64,000 bases of DNA from an uncultured Alphaproteobacteria bacterium (GCA_902515745.1 CABXWB010000001.1:204304-268303), one strand, 5' to 3'. Positions 33,036-42,839 are shown, counted from the stretch's first letter. Notes: generated by a model from the sequence alone, not told the origin. Translations and numbers: made by a program.

Positions 33036-33968
33036 ATGCTTTTAGAGAGAGATTTTTCAGATATTTTAAAACAACTTCAGTTTAAAAAAGGAAAAATTAA
33101 AGCAATTCTTGATACAGACACCTACAATGAAATTGATGATCAATTTGCTTTAGTGCAAATGTTGTTTTCAAAAGAAAAAATAGAAGTGCAAAGTATAAAT
33201 GCCGCTCCTTTTTCTATGAATAATCGTTCAGATAGTCCAAAGAAGGGAATGGAGCTTAGTTATGATGAAATCTATCGATTGTTAGAAAAAATAAATTTTA
33301 AAAAAAATAATTTTGTTTTTAAAGGCTCAACAAGATATGTAGGTTTTGAAAAAAAACCAATTAATTCGCCTGCAGCGGATAATATCATTGAAAGTGCTTT
33401 AAAATGTTCTGAGGAAGATCCTCTATACGTATTAGCTATCGGCGCTATTTCAAATGTTGCCTCTTCTTTATTAAAAGAGCCAGAAATTATAAAAAAAATT
33501 GTTGTAGTTTGGTTGGGTGGTAACGCGCTTTATTGGCCACAAAATATGGAATTTAATCTAAAGCAAGATATTGGAGGTGCTCAAGTTTTATTTGATAGCG
33601 GCGTTTCTCTGGTTATGGTTCCTTGTAAGGGAGTAACTTCACATCTTATTTCAACAGTTCCAGAAATAGAAAAATACATAGAACCTCATGGTGAAATTGG
33701 TAAATTTCTTGCAATGCGATTTAAAGAGTACAATAGTATCCATAAAGGTTGGTCAAAAGAAATTTGGGATATGGCAGCTGTTGGTTATATCTTAAACGAA
33801 GAGTGGACACCAACTAACACAATTCCATCTCCAATTCTTTTAAATGATATGAAATGGGCTTCAGATAAAAATAGGCACCCAATTAAAATTGTCTATGAAA
33901 TAAAAAGAGATCCTATCTTAAAAGATTTTATTAAAAAATTAGAAAATTTTGTCAGTTCTTCCCATTAA
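33036..33968 (+). CDS. inosine-uridine preferring nucleoside hydrolase family protein
   Basis: This 310-residue protein has the calcium-binding DTDTYNEIDDQFAL at residues 26-39 (DTDxxNxxDDxxAL signature). It also has INAAPFS, LAIGAISNVASSLL, VWLGGNALYWPQNMEFNLKQD (the N-x-x-x-D substrate segment) and IWDMAAVGY near residue 247 with the last metal-binding Asp. It cleaves the N-glycosidic bond of nucleosides; base preference is not readable. It starts 9 bp after the DUF924 gene and its 3' end overlaps the convergent YdcF-like gene by 30 bp. Confidence 0.87.
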   Translation: MLLERDFSDILKQLQFKKGKIKAILDTDTYNEIDDQFALVQMLFSKEKIEVQSINAAPFSMNNRSDSPKKGMELSYDEIYRLLEKINFKKNNFVFKGSTRYVGFEKKPINSPAADNIIESALKCSEEDPLYVLAIGAISNVASSLLKEPEIIKKIVVVWLGGNALYWPQNMEFNLKQDIGGAQVLFDSGVSLVMVPCKGVTSHLISTVPEIEKYIEPHGEIGKFLAMRFKEYNSIHKGWSKEIWDMAAVGYILNEEWTPTNTIPSPILLNDMKWASDKNRHPIKIVYEIKRDPILKDFIKKLENFVSSSH

Positions 33969-34721
33969 ATAATAAGAAACTAAACCTAACCATTCGTGAG
34001 ATCCTTGCTGGAATGAATTTAAATTTGTTAATAAATTAAGATTAGGAATTAATTTAAAGTCTTTAATGTTTTTAAAATCTACTGCATATGGGATTAGTTT
34101 CCAATTATTTTTATCTGCAATAAGTAATGCTCTTTTCATGTGAGAGGCAGTAGTTATTAATAGCCAATTTTCATTTATTTTTGGATTAGCAATTTTTTTT
34201 GAATATATTATATTCTCATAGGTATTTCTTGAGTTATCTTCAAAAATAATTTTATTTGTTTCTATGCCTATTTTTTTGTAAAAAAATTTTGCTACTTGTG
34301 CATGGTCAAGGCTGGGTCTATTCAACAAACCTGATCCACCACTAAAAATTACTTTAGCCTTATCGAATTTTTTAATAATAAAAATAGACTCAACTAATCT
34401 TTCTGCAGAACCATTTAAACTGATTTGATCATATTCAATGTAAAGTTGAGGAATGGTTGCACCTCCCAAAATAAGAATACCATCTACTTTCTCTGGGGGT
34501 TTTATGTTTGAGTGATATTCTTTCTCAATAGTATAAATAAGATAACTTCCGATAGGAAAAAAAGAGATGAATGAAATAAATACAAAATTAATAAAAAAAA
34601 TAATTAAACTTAATCTGCTCAATTTAATAAAATATAAGAATATGGAGAGCAAAGTAATAAAAATAAAAATATTAAAAGGGTTTAATATTAACCAAAGAAT
34701 TTTTGAGAGATAAAATGACAT
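33939..34721 (-). CDS. YdcF/ElyC-like DUF218 membrane protein
   Basis: This 260-residue protein has two N-terminal transmembrane helices (about residues 8-30 and 33-56) and then a DUF218 domain. The domain carries DGILILGGATIP, SAERLVESIFIIKKF, KVIFSGGSGL, the EDNSRNTYENIIYSK segment and LLITTASHMKRALLIADK, all typical of the family. ElyC relatives act in envelope (lipid carrier) metabolism, but the function here is open. Its last 30 bp overlap the nucleoside hydrolase gene. It is divergent from the tRNA-Arg gene. Confidence 0.85.
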   Translation of the reverse strand: MSFYLSKILWLILNPFNIFIFITLLSIFLYFIKLSRLSLIIFFINFVFISFISFFPIGSYLIYTIEKEYHSNIKPPEKVDGILILGGATIPQLYIEYDQISLNGSAERLVESIFIIKKFDKAKVIFSGGSGLLNRPSLDHAQVAKFFYKKIGIETNKIIFEDNSRNTYENIIYSKKIANPKINENWLLITTASHMKRALLIADKNNWKLIPYAVDFKNIKDFKLIPNLNLLTNLNSFQQGSHEWLGLVSYYLMGRTDKIF

Positions 34722-34769
34722 AATATTTTAAATCCTTAACTTATACTGTATATCATTTGATAAATAAAA

Positions 34770-34844
34770 GGTCTCGTGGTGAAATGGATATCACACGTGT
34801 CTTCGGAACATGGATTTGGGGTTCGAGTCCCTACGAGACCGCCA
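34770..34844 (+). tRNA. tRNA-Arg (anticodon UCG)
   Basis: A full cloverleaf can be drawn: acceptor GGTCTCG/CGAGACC, D stem GTGA/TCAC, anticodon stem CGTGT/ACATG with loop CTTCGGA (anticodon TCG at 34803-34805, reading CGA), T stem TGGGG/CCCTA with loop TTCGAGT, discriminator G and an encoded CCA at 34842-34844. A TATACT box (34742-34747) is a possible -10. The CCA end lies one base before the convergent asd stop codon. Confidence 0.95.
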
Positions 34845-34845
34845 A

Positions 34846-35889
34846 TTAAATAGTTATTTTTTCTGGGTACTTTGAAATTACCAACTCAGCAATTTGAACA
34901 GCATTAAGCGCTGCTCCTTTGCGCAAATTATCTGAAACTACCCATAAATTCAAACCATTATCTATTGATTGATCATTTCTTATTCTGCTAATATAAACTT
35001 TGTCCTCTCCTGCAATTTCAACAGGAGTCACATAACCTTCATCTTTTCGATGATCAATTACTGAAATACCTTCAGAGTTAGATAATAGTTCATTAGCTTC
35101 TTTTTCATCTAAGGGTGAATCAAACTCTATATTTACAGCTTCTGAATGACCGATAAATACAGATGTTCTAACACAAGTTGCTGAAACATTAATTCCCTCG
35201 TCTAGAATTTTTTTAGTTTCATCAATCATTTTTTGCTCTTCTTCTGTATTACCATTTTCTAAAAAAGCTCCAATGTGAGGGATGGCATTAAAAGCAATTT
35301 GTTTTGTAAACTTTTCTTTTTTTAATTCTTGGTTTGCATAAACATTTTGAGTCTGATTAAATAATTCATCCATACCTTTTTTGCCTGCTCCAGAAACAGC
35401 TTGGTATGTTGATACAACAACTCTGTTTATAATTGCTTTTTCATGAAGTGGTTTTAATGCAACAACCATTTGTATAGTTGAGCAGTTAGGATTTGAAATA
35501 ATATTAGTTCTGTTTTCATCATCAAAAAATTCATCAAGTGCATTTGCGTTTACTTCAGGCACGATTAAAGGAATATTTTGTTGCATTCGAAAATGAGAGG
35601 TGTTGTCTATAACAATACATCCTGTTTTAGCTGCTTTTGGTGCATATTCTGCAGAAATTTTACCGCCAGGTGAAAATAAACCAATGTGAGCTTTTGAAAA
35701 ATCAAATTCTGATAAGTCTTCTACAACAATTTCTTTATCTTTAAACTCTACTTTTTTACCTTTTGATTTTGATGATGCAAGTAAATATAAATTGTCTATA
35801 GGAAAATCCCTTTGCTCTAATATTTGAACTATTTCTGTTCCTACCGCACCTGTTGCTCCTGCTACTGCTATGTTGTATTTTTGAGTCAT
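34846..35889 (-). CDS. asd: aspartate-semialdehyde dehydrogenase
   Basis: This 347-residue enzyme reduces aspartyl phosphate to aspartate semialdehyde for lysine/DAP, threonine and methionine synthesis. NADP-binding VAGATGAVGTEIVQIL lies at residues 8-23. The catalytic Cys is in SNPNCSTIQMVVAL near residue 133, and the downstream STYQAVSGAGKKGMDEL and the substrate-binding CVRTSVFIGHSEAV (His near 248) are conserved. It starts one base after leuB on the minus strand, the usual leuCDB-asd order in alphaproteobacteria. Confidence 0.96.
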   Translation of the reverse strand: MTQKYNIAVAGATGAVGTEIVQILEQRDFPIDNLYLLASSKSKGKKVEFKDKEIVVEDLSEFDFSKAHIGLFSPGGKISAEYAPKAAKTGCIVIDNTSHFRMQQNIPLIVPEVNANALDEFFDDENRTNIISNPNCSTIQMVVALKPLHEKAIINRVVVSTYQAVSGAGKKGMDELFNQTQNVYANQELKKEKFTKQIAFNAIPHIGAFLENGNTEEEQKMIDETKKILDEGINVSATCVRTSVFIGHSEAVNIEFDSPLDEKEANELLSNSEGISVIDHRKDEGYVTPVEIAGEDKVYISRIRNDQSIDNGLNLWVVSDNLRKGAALNAVQIAELVISKYPEKITI

Positions 35890-37002
35890 TTAATTTCCAG
35901 ATAGAATTTTTAATTCTTCAATAACAGCATTGCCCATTTCTTGAGTTGAGATAATTTTTTCTGCTCCATCTTTTATATCAGCTGTTCTTAAACCTTTTAG
36001 TAATACATTCTGTACAGCTTTCTCAATCATTTGACTATCTTCTTGCATATCAAAACTATATTTCAACATCATAGCAAAGCTCATGATCATTGCTAAAGGA
36101 TTTGCTTTAGATTGCCCAGCTATATCTGGTGCACTACCATGAACGGGCTCATACATTGCTGCTCTAGTTCCATTTTCTTTAACTGGTCCAAGAGCTGCTG
36201 AAGGAAGCATTCCTAAAGATCCTGTTAGCATAGCTGCAGTATCACTTAAAAGATCACCAAATAAGTTATCTGTAAGTATGACATCAAATTGTTTTGGATA
36301 ACGAACTAACTGCATTGCACAATTATCTGCAAGCATGTGTTCTAAATTAACATCAGAATATTCTTTTTTATGTAAATCTGTTACGGTTTGTTTCCAAAAT
36401 AAACCTGTTTCCATTACATTTGATTTTTCTACTGATGTAACTTTATTGTTACGCAACTTTGCTAAATCAAATGCCACTCGTGAAACTCTATTAACTTCTG
36501 ACGTGGTATACAGTTGAGTATCAACTGCCTTGCTTTCAGTCTCGTTAATTTTTGATATACCTCTTGGTTGTCCAAAATATACACCACTTGTTAACTCTCT
36601 TATTATCAAAATATCTAATCCTTTAACAAGATCAGTTTTTAAAGATGATGAATTTGAAAGAGCATCTAAAACAACCGCTGGTCTTAGATTAGCAAAGAGA
36701 TCTAGATCTTTTCTTAATCTTAATAAGGCTGCTTCAGGTCTTTTATCTCTTTCTACGTTATCCCATTTAGCGCCTCCTACCGCACCAAATAATACTGCAT
36801 CACAATCCATAGCTACTTGCATTGTTTCATCACTTATAGAATTACCTTCTTTATCGTATGCCGTACCCCCAACTAATCTTTCAGAAATATCAAAAGATAA
36901 AGATTTAGTTTTTTCCATCCAATCAATGATTTTTAATACCTCAGCCATTACTTCATTGCCAATTCCGTCACCAGGTAAAATTAAAATTTTTTTATTACTC
37001 AT
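35890..37002 (-). CDS. leuB: 3-isopropylmalate dehydrogenase
   Basis: This 370-residue enzyme oxidises and decarboxylates 3-isopropylmalate in leucine synthesis. It starts with [18 protein letters not shown]. It has the substrate-binding [15 protein letters not shown] and [10 protein letters not shown] segments, the metal-binding Asp in [21 protein letters not shown] near residue 245, and the cofactor-binding [17 protein letters not shown] segment near residue 285, which indicates NAD use. It lies between leuD (6-bp gap) and asd. Confidence 0.96.
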   Translation of the reverse strand: MSNKKILILPGDGIGNEVMAEVLKIIDWMEKTKSLSFDISERLVGGTAYDKEGNSISDETMQVAMDCDAVLFGAVGGAKWDNVERDKRPEAALLRLRKDLDLFANLRPAVVLDALSNSSSLKTDLVKGLDILIIRELTSGVYFGQPRGISKINETESKAVDTQLYTTSEVNRVSRVAFDLAKLRNNKVTSVEKSNVMETGLFWKQTVTDLHKKEYSDVNLEHMLADNCAMQLVRYPKQFDVILTDNLFGDLLSDTAAMLTGSLGMLPSAALGPVKENGTRAAMYEPVHGSAPDIAGQSKANPLAMIMSFAMMLKYSFDMQEDSQMIEKAVQNVLLKGLRTADIKDGAEKIISTQEMGNAVIEELKILSGN

Positions 37003-37008
37003 TTTTGA

Positions 37009-37611
37009 CTACACTATCCAAGGTTGGATACTGTGTATTTTTTCTTCGTGAACATCAATTTTTTTATTTTTTTGGAGTGTCAAACCAATATCATCCAAAC
37101 CCTCAAGCAAACATTTTTTTCGAAATGCATCAATTTCAAATTCTATTGCTTTATCATTTTGATAAATGATTTTTTGATTTTCTAAATCAACTGAAACATC
37201 ATTTTTATTTTCTGCTTCGTTCATTAATATATCTACTTTTTGTTGATCTAACTTAATTGGCAGTATTCCATTTTTAAAACAATTATTATAGAAAATATCT
37301 GCGAAGCTTGGCGCAATTATTGACTTAAAACCAAAATCTAAAAGTGACCATGGTGCATGCTCTCTACTTGATCCACAACCAAAATTTGCCCCAGTAATTA
37401 AAATTGTTGAAGTTTTATAAGGGTCCCAGTTTAGAACAAAATCATTCTTTATGTTACCTTGAATATCGTATCTTAATTCATGAAATAAGTTTTTACCTAA
37501 ACCAGATCTCTTTATTGTTTTCAAGAATTGTTTTGGAATAATCATATCGGTATCGACATTAATCATTGGTAGTGGAGCAGGGATACCAATTATTGTTTTA
37601 AATGATTCCAT
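37009..37611 (-). CDS. leuD: 3-isopropylmalate dehydratase small subunit
   Basis: This 200-residue swivel domain pairs with LeuC. Conserved segments are NVDTDMIIPKQFLKTI near residue 18, ILITGANFGCGSSREHAPWSL near residue 70 (substrate-binding loop) and APSFADIFYNNCFKNGILPI near residue 100. It starts one base after leuC. Together they isomerise 2- to 3-isopropylmalate. Confidence 0.96.
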   Translation of the reverse strand: MESFKTIIGIPAPLPMINVDTDMIIPKQFLKTIKRSGLGKNLFHELRYDIQGNIKNDFVLNWDPYKTSTILITGANFGCGSSREHAPWSLLDFGFKSIIAPSFADIFYNNCFKNGILPIKLDQQKVDILMNEAENKNDVSVDLENQKIIYQNDKAIEFEIDAFRKKCLLEGLDDIGLTLQKNKKIDVHEEKIHSIQPWIV

Positions 37612-39015
37612 TTATAAATCCTCTGCTGTTGCAAAAGAACCTTTGATTGCAGAGGCAGCAGCTATTGCAGGACTGACAAGATGTGTTCTACCTTCTCTAC
37701 CTTGTCTGCCTTCAAAATTTCTATTTGATGTTGATGCACATCTTTCTTGCGGTTTTAATTGATCTGGATTCATAGCTAAACACATGGAGCAACCTGGCTC
37801 TCTCCAATCAAATCCTGCTTCAATAAAAATTTTATCTAAACCTTCTTCTTCAGCTTGTTTTTTAACTAGACCTGAACCAGGAACAATCATTGAGTCTACA
37901 GAAACTTTTTTGCCTTCTACAACTTTAGCAACTTCTCTTAAATCCTCAATTCTTCCATTAGTGCAAGAGCCAATAAACACTTTATCAATTTTAATTTTTT
38001 GTATTTCTTGTTTAGGTTCTAAACCCATATATTCAAGAGAACGCTCCATAGCCTTCTTTCTATTTGGATTACTCTCTTCTTGAGGATTTGGTACTATACC
38101 ATTTATAGCAACAACGTCTTGTGGGCTTGTGCCCCAAGTTATTTGTGGTGAAATATCTTCAGCATTAATTAAAATTTCTTCATCATATTTTGCGCCCTCA
38201 TCAGATGGAAGAGATTTCCAAAATTCTATCGCTTTGTCCCAATTATCTCCTGATGGAGCATACGGTCTACCTTTAATATATTCAAAAGTTTTTTCGTCAG
38301 GAGCGATTAAACCAGCTCTAGCACCTGCTTCAATACTCATATTACAGATTGTCATTCTTCCTTCCATAGAAAGAGAGGAAATTGCATTACCACCATATTC
38401 AATAACATAGCCAGTTCCACCAGCTGTTCCTATCTTTCCTATGATATGAAGGATAATATCTTTTGCTGTAACACCTAAGTTTAATTTACCTTCAACAGAA
38501 ATTCGCATATTCTTTGCAGGTTTTTGAATCAAGGTCTGAGTAGCTAATACATGCTCAACTTCACTTGTGCCGATACCAAAAGCTAAGGCACCAAATGCTC
38601 CGTGTGTTGCTGTATGACTATCACCACAAACTATTGTCATACCTGGCTGAGTAATACCTTGTTCTGGTCCAACTATATGAACTATACCTTGTCTGCTATC
38701 TAATAATGGAAAAAGTGTAACATCAAAATCCTTGCAATTTTTTTCTAGTGTTTCAACCTGAATTCTACTTTCTTTATTTTCTATACCTTTAGATCTATCT
38801 GAAGTTGGGACATTATGATCAGCTACAGCAAAAGTACTTTGAGGCCTTCTAACTCTACGGTTATTATTTCTCAAACCTTCAAATGCTTGAGGGCTTGTAA
38901 CTTCATGAACAAGGTGTCTATCAATATAAATAAGACAAGTTCCATCTTCTTGTCTATCGACAAGATGATGTTCCCAAATTTTATCAAAAAGAGTTTTAGG
39001 ATTATTTATTGTCAT
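37612..39015 (-). CDS. leuC: 3-isopropylmalate dehydratase large subunit
   Basis: This 467-residue aconitase-family subunit carries the 4Fe-4S cluster; ligands are visible in [14 protein letters not shown] and [13 protein letters not shown]. Other signatures are [57 protein letters not shown] and [19 protein letters not shown]. It overlaps rplS by 14 bp, showing that leucine genes are read together with the ribosomal/tRNA-modification genes upstream. Confidence 0.97.
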   Translation of the reverse strand: MTINNPKTLFDKIWEHHLVDRQEDGTCLIYIDRHLVHEVTSPQAFEGLRNNNRRVRRPQSTFAVADHNVPTSDRSKGIENKESRIQVETLEKNCKDFDVTLFPLLDSRQGIVHIVGPEQGITQPGMTIVCGDSHTATHGAFGALAFGIGTSEVEHVLATQTLIQKPAKNMRISVEGKLNLGVTAKDIILHIIGKIGTAGGTGYVIEYGGNAISSLSMEGRMTICNMSIEAGARAGLIAPDEKTFEYIKGRPYAPSGDNWDKAIEFWKSLPSDEGAKYDEEILINAEDISPQITWGTSPQDVVAINGIVPNPQEESNPNRKKAMERSLEYMGLEPKQEIQKIKIDKVFIGSCTNGRIEDLREVAKVVEGKKVSVDSMIVPGSGLVKKQAEEEGLDKIFIEAGFDWREPGCSMCLAMNPDQLKPQERCASTSNRNFEGRQGREGRTHLVSPAIAAASAIKGSFATAEDL

Positions 39016-39607
39016 CCGATTTATTTTCGGCTGCTTTTTCCTCTTCTATACTAGATTCATCTGCAGCTTCTGCTTTAGATTCTTCTGCTGGTTTGGCTTC
39101 TGCTTCTTCTGCTTTTGTCTCTGCTTGTTTTGCTTCTACCTCTTCAGCTTTTAGTTCCTCTGCAGCATTTGTATCTATATCTGCAGTTTTTGTTTCTTCT
39201 ACTGGAGGAGCCTCCACTATATATTCATATTGATCAGCTTCATCGCCCCTATCTTTATCTGCGATCCTTGCTTTCTTTCCAGATAATTCTCTTAGATAAT
39301 ATAGCTTAGCTCTTCTTACATCACCTTTTCTAACAACTTCAATTTTTTCTACTAATGGACTGAATAAAGGGAATACTCTTTCAACACCCTCTCCATGAGA
39401 TATTTTTCTCACAGTAAAGTTAGAGTTTACTGAATTATTTTTTCTTGCAATACAAATACCTTCAAATGCTTGAAGTCTGGACTTACTTCCCTCTGTAATT
39501 CTTACAGTAACTTTTAGAGTATCACCTGGACGAAAAGCAGGAACTCTTTTTTTTGAAGTTAACTTTTCAATCTGTTGTTTTTCAAATGTCTCTAATAAAT
39601 TACTCAT
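39002..39607 (-). CDS. rplS: 50S ribosomal protein L19 with acidic C-terminal tail
   Basis: The L19 core covers residues 1-117: [47 protein letters not shown] and [21 protein letters not shown], which sit at the 30S-50S interface. About 80 further residues form a low-complexity tail rich in Ala, Glu and Lys (for example [19 protein letters not shown]), with net negative charge. Part of it matches the S16 tail at the DNA level. An SD-like AAGGAA precedes the ATG. It overlaps leuC by 14 bp and follows trmD by 1 bp. Confidence 0.95.
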   Translation of the reverse strand: MSNLLETFEKQQIEKLTSKKRVPAFRPGDTLKVTVRITEGSKSRLQAFEGICIARKNNSVNSNFTVRKISHGEGVERVFPLFSPLVEKIEVVRKGDVRRAKLYYLRELSGKKARIADKDRGDEADQYEYIVEAPPVEETKTADIDTNAAEELKAEEVEAKQAETKAEEAEAKPAEESKAEAADESSIEEEKAAENKSDDNK

Positions 39608-39608
39608 T

Positions 39609-40307
39609 TTATATTTCCTTTTTATAAAGATCTGGTCTTAATTCTTTAGTTTTTTCAACCGATTTTTCTTTTCTCCATTTATCAATTTTTTCATGATGAC
39701 CTGATGTTAAAACATCTGGAACTTCATGTTTATTTCCCTGAATATCTTCCCAGGTTTGTGGTCTGGTATAATGAGGATATTCAAGCAGATTATTAGAAAA
39801 AGATTCTTCTAATAAACTTTGTGGCTGCCCTAATACTCCAGGAATGAGACGAATACAACCTTCAACTAACACCTGGGCAGCAATCTCACCACCAGAAAGG
39901 ACGTAATCACCTATACTTATTTCCTGAAAATCAAGAATTTCTATAGCTCTTTGGTCAACCCCTTCAAATCTACCGCATAAAATAAGCATTTCATCATGTT
40001 TTGATAGATTATTAAGTTTGACTTGAGATAATTTCTGACCTGACGGTGTTAGAAAAATTTTGCAGTAATTATCGGTTTTGAAAGTGATTGAATTTAATGC
40101 TTTTTCTATCACATCTGGACGAATAACCATTCCAGGGCCTCCACCAAAAGGTTCATCGTCAACACTTCCTCTTTTGTCAATTCCAAAATTATGTAGATTG
40201 ACTATCTCGAGAGAAAATTTTTTATTGTTTAATGCATTTCCTATTACAGAATATCCTAGTGAACCAGGGAACATCTCAGGATAACAGGTTAAAATTACTA
40301 CTCTCAT
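39609..40307 (-). CDS. trmD: tRNA (guanine-N1)-methyltransferase
   Basis: This 232-residue SPOUT-family enzyme methylates G37 in tRNAs reading CNN codons. It starts [21 protein letters not shown] and contains [23 protein letters not shown]-type [13 protein letters not shown] and the knot segment [19 protein letters not shown] followed by [12 protein letters not shown] 40307, one base after the rimM stop, is preferred over an in-frame TTG at 40316. It belongs to the rpsP-rimM-trmD-rplS operon. Confidence 0.96.
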   Translation of the reverse strand: MRVVILTCYPEMFPGSLGYSVIGNALNNKKFSLEIVNLHNFGIDKRGSVDDEPFGGGPGMVIRPDVIEKALNSITFKTDNYCKIFLTPSGQKLSQVKLNNLSKHDEMLILCGRFEGVDQRAIEILDFQEISIGDYVLSGGEIAAQVLVEGCIRLIPGVLGQPQSLLEESFSNNLLEYPHYTRPQTWEDIQGNKHEVPDVLTSGHHEKIDKWRKEKSVEKTKELRPDLYKKEI

Positions 40308-40308
40308 T

Positions 40309-40815
40309 TTAATCAAGAATACCAGGTATTGGATCCGCTATAATTTCTTTTTTATTAATATTAACTGATAAAATATTTGTTTTATCAAAAGGTATAAGAG
40401 TAAGTTTGGTATTATATTTGACTTCTAATAAATCACCTGCCCCAAAATTTTGAACACTTAAAACTTTTCCAATACTAGTATTGTCTTTCAAGAAAATCAT
40501 GCATTCGATTAGATCGCTTATGTAAAACTCATTATCTTTTGTTTTTGGAAAAAATTTCTTATTTGAAAAAATTTTTTGACCTTTAAGCTCTAAAACATCT
40601 TCTCTAGAAAAGTATTTTTCAACTTGTACAACACACTTATTATTTTTGAATAAAATATTTTTAAAATTCCAAGCAACTGAACCATCAAAATTATAATATT
40701 TTTTTAAATTTTTAAAAACTTCAAACGAGGTAGTCATCATATTAACTTTTATTTCACCTTTTAATCCTAAAGGAGATCCAAACTGACCAACAAGAATAAT
40801 ATCTTTATTACTCAA
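40309..40815 (-). CDS. rimM: 16S rRNA processing protein RimM
   Basis: This 168-residue 30S maturation factor binds S19. The N-terminal RimM domain has VGQFGSPLGLKGEIKVN at residues 9-25, and the C-terminal PRC barrel ends with VLSVQNFGAGDLLEVKY, LIPFDKTNILSVNINKKEI and ADPIPGILD, the standard RimM end. It lies between rpsP and trmD, the universal order. Confidence 0.94.
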   Translation of the reverse strand: MSNKDIILVGQFGSPLGLKGEIKVNMMTTSFEVFKNLKKYYNFDGSVAWNFKNILFKNNKCVVQVEKYFSREDVLELKGQKIFSNKKFFPKTKDNEFYISDLIECMIFLKDNTSIGKVLSVQNFGAGDLLEVKYNTKLTLIPFDKTNILSVNINKKEIIADPIPGILD

Positions 40816-40829
40816 AGCAAAAATTGATT

Positions 40830-41342
40830 TTATTCTTTTTTAGCTTCTGCTTCTTCTGCTTTTGGTTCTTCAGCAGGTTGTGCATCTTCAGCTGGCTTAG
40901 CTTCTGCTTCTTCTGCTTTTGGTTCTTCAGCAGGTTGTGCATCTTCAGCTGGCTTAGCTTCTGCTTCTTCTGCTTTTGGTTCTTCTGCTGCAGCTTTCGC
41001 AGCTTCTTCTTTTTCTTTAGCAGCAGCTAAACGTTCCTGTGCTTTTTTCTTAGGTAGATGTTTTTTTGTTTTTTCAGTAATAACTGGTTTTTCCATCACA
41101 CCAAGATTGCTAAGAAAAATAGAAATTCTATCTGATGGTTTTGCTCCTTTTGCAATCCATTGCTTAGCTTTGTCTAAATCCATTTTAACTCTGTCAGCAC
41201 TATCCTTTGGAAGCATTGGGTTATAAGTTCCAATTTGATCTATAAATTTTCCATCTCTAGCTCTTCTAGAATCAGCAACTACTATTCTATAAAATGGTCT
41301 TTTCTTTGCACCACCTCTTGATAATCTTATTCTTACTGGCAT
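40830..41342 (-). CDS. rpsP: 30S ribosomal protein S16 with repeat tail
   Basis: Residues 1-80 are the S16 core: [42 protein letters not shown] and [15 protein letters not shown]. Bacterial S16 is usually 80-100 residues, but this protein has 170. The extension is Ala/Glu/Lys/Pro-rich and ends in a perfectly repeated 19-residue unit ([19 protein letters not shown]). A good SD (AAAGGAAATAAA) precedes the ATG. It is the second gene after ffh on the minus strand. Confidence 0.95.
   Translation of the reverse strand: MPVRIRLSRGGAKKRPFYRIVVADSRRARDGKFIDQIGTYNPMLPKDSADRVKMDLDKAKQWIAKGAKPSDRISIFLSNLGVMEKPVITEKTKKHLPKKKAQERLAAAKEKEEAAKAAAEEPKAEEAEAKPAEDAQPAEEPKAEEAEAKPAEDAQPAEEPKAEEAEAKKE
40842..40985 (-). 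repeat. 57-bp tandem repeat in the rpsP tail
   Basis: Two identical 57-bp units lie at 40842-40898 and 40899-40955, followed by a partial third (40956-40985, 30 bp). Each codes for 19 residues, so the reading frame is kept. Identity at the DNA level means recent expansion by slippage or unequal recombination. A 22-bp stretch of the unit also occurs in the rplS tail (39096-39117). Confidence 0.92.
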
Positions 41343-41354
41343 TTTATTTCCTTT

Positions 41355-42719
41355 CTAATTTATGTTTGGAGGAAGATTTCCTTGTAATTTTTGCATTAAA
41401 TCACTAGGAATTCCTCCTTTGCCCATTGATTTCATTCTCTTCATCATTTTTTGTGATTGGAGAAACTGTTTTAATAACCTGTTAACGTCCTGAACTTTTG
41501 TTCCAGATCCTTTTGAAATCCTAATTTTACGTGAAGCCTTTATAATATCTGGATCAGCCCTTTCTTTTTTTGTCATTGAACTAATTATAGCTATTTGTTT
41601 ATCAATCATTGAATTAGAAATTTTATTTTCTGCCATTAACTTCTGTGCCTTTGAAACACCTGGCATCATAGAAAGTAAACCGGAGACTCCACCCATTTTA
41701 CCCATTTGCTTTAATTGATTGGCAAAATCTTCAAGATCAAATTTTCCTTTAGCGATCTTTTTTGCCATATCTTCCATTTCTTCTTTATCAATATTTTCAG
41801 CAGCCTTTTCGACAAGGGATACAATATCTCCCATACCTAATATTCTTTGTGCAATTCTTTCAGGATGGAAAGGTTCAAAATTTTCTACTTTTTCACCTAG
41901 TCCTATAAATTTTATAGGAGAGTTTGTTATCGATTTAATTGATAGTGCTGCACCACCTCTGCTATCACCATCTATTCGAGTTAAAATTGATCCAGTAATA
42001 TTTATTGCATCACTAAAACTTTTAGCTACATTTGCAGCATCTTGTCCTGTTAGAGCATCTGCTACTAATAATGTTTCGTCAGGTTTAAACTTATTTTCAA
42101 TTTCTATTAATTCACTCATTAACTTTTTATCTACAACTTGTCGTCCAGCAGTATCTAAAATAAGAATATCAAATAAATTTTTTTGAGCATAGTCTATGGA
42201 ATCATCAACAATCTTACTGGCTGATGATAGATTGTGATTGAAGAAATCTGAGCCAGTTTCTTCAGCTAATACTTTTAATTGTTCTTGTGCTGCTGGTCGA
42301 TAAATGTCTGCTGATGCTAGTAAAATTTTTTTCTTTGAAGACTTCTTTAACAAATAGGAAAGTTTGGCAATTGATGTTGTTTTCCCAGATCCCTGTAATC
42401 CACAAAACAATATTTTAGTTAATTGAGAAGAAGATAAATTTAGAGATTTATTTTCTGATCCAAGAATTTTTACAAGCTCATCTTGCACAAGCTTTATGAT
42501 CATTTGATCTGGCTTAACAGATTTGAGAATTTCTTTTCCTAAAATGTTTGACTTGATGGAATTTATAAATTCTTTTACTACAACTAAGGAAACATCTGCC
42601 TCTAACAGAGCAATTCTAATTTCACGTAATGTAACTTCAAGATCTGTTTCAGATATAACAGCCTTACCCCGAATACTTTGAACAATTTTTTCAAATTTTG
42701 TGTTCAGTGTATCAAACAT
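41355..42719 (-). CDS. ffh: signal recognition particle protein Ffh (SRP54)
   Basis: This 454-residue SRP GTPase directs membrane proteins to FtsY. The N domain has ALLEADVSLVVVKEF near residue 42. The G domain has GLQGSGKTTSIAKL near residue 108, DTAGR near 190 and LTRIDGDSRGGAAL near 250. The methionine-rich M domain (residues 300-454) holds the RNA- and signal-binding helices (RKIRISKGSGTKVQDVNRLLKQF). I chose ATG 42719 (product MFDTLNTKFEK). An in-frame ATG at 42779 would add 20 residues, but they do not resemble Ffh and cover an RNA hairpin. Confidence 0.96.
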   Translation of the reverse strand: MFDTLNTKFEKIVQSIRGKAVISETDLEVTLREIRIALLEADVSLVVVKEFINSIKSNILGKEILKSVKPDQMIIKLVQDELVKILGSENKSLNLSSSQLTKILFCGLQGSGKTTSIAKLSYLLKKSSKKKILLASADIYRPAAQEQLKVLAEETGSDFFNHNLSSASKIVDDSIDYAQKNLFDILILDTAGRQVVDKKLMSELIEIENKFKPDETLLVADALTGQDAANVAKSFSDAINITGSILTRIDGDSRGGAALSIKSITNSPIKFIGLGEKVENFEPFHPERIAQRILGMGDIVSLVEKAAENIDKEEMEDMAKKIAKGKFDLEDFANQLKQMGKMGGVSGLLSMMPGVSKAQKLMAENKISNSMIDKQIAIISSMTKKERADPDIIKASRKIRISKGSGTKVQDVNRLLKQFLQSQKMMKRMKSMGKGGIPSDLMQKLQGNLPPNIN

Positions 42720-42739
42720 AAATCTCCAATAGCCTTTTA

Positions 42740-42770
42740 ACTCCAGGGCACGAAACTCGTGGGCTAGAGT
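42740..42770 (-). promoter_or_regulatory. stem-loop in the ffh 5' leader
   Basis: On the minus strand ACUCUAG-CC-CACGA-GUU-UCGUG-CC-CUGGAGU forms a 12-bp stem with a symmetric CC/CC internal loop and a 3-nt loop, ending 20 nt upstream of the ffh start. One pair (U-G) is allowed in the minus-strand RNA but becomes a C-A mismatch in the plus strand, so the structure fits the ffh transcript. No U-run follows on the ffh side, so it is not an intrinsic terminator. It may affect ffh translation or mRNA stability. Confidence 0.5.
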
Positions 42771-42839
42771 ACCTATCACAATTGTAACAAGCTCAATTCG
42801 TTTACAAATATAGGATTTGTTGGTGAACCTCTATTAGCT

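Noticed and set aside
33939..33968. Frameshift or annotation error at the 30-bp overlap of the nucleoside hydrolase and YdcF-like genes
   Set aside because: Both products have complete C-terminal regions and the overlap agrees with the compact convergent arrangement elsewhere in the window.
42720..42779. N-terminal extension of Ffh from an in-frame ATG at 42779
   Set aside because: The extra 20 residues do not resemble Ffh, whose N terminus normally begins MF(D/E)xL, and the DNA there forms a strand-specific hairpin better explained as a leader.
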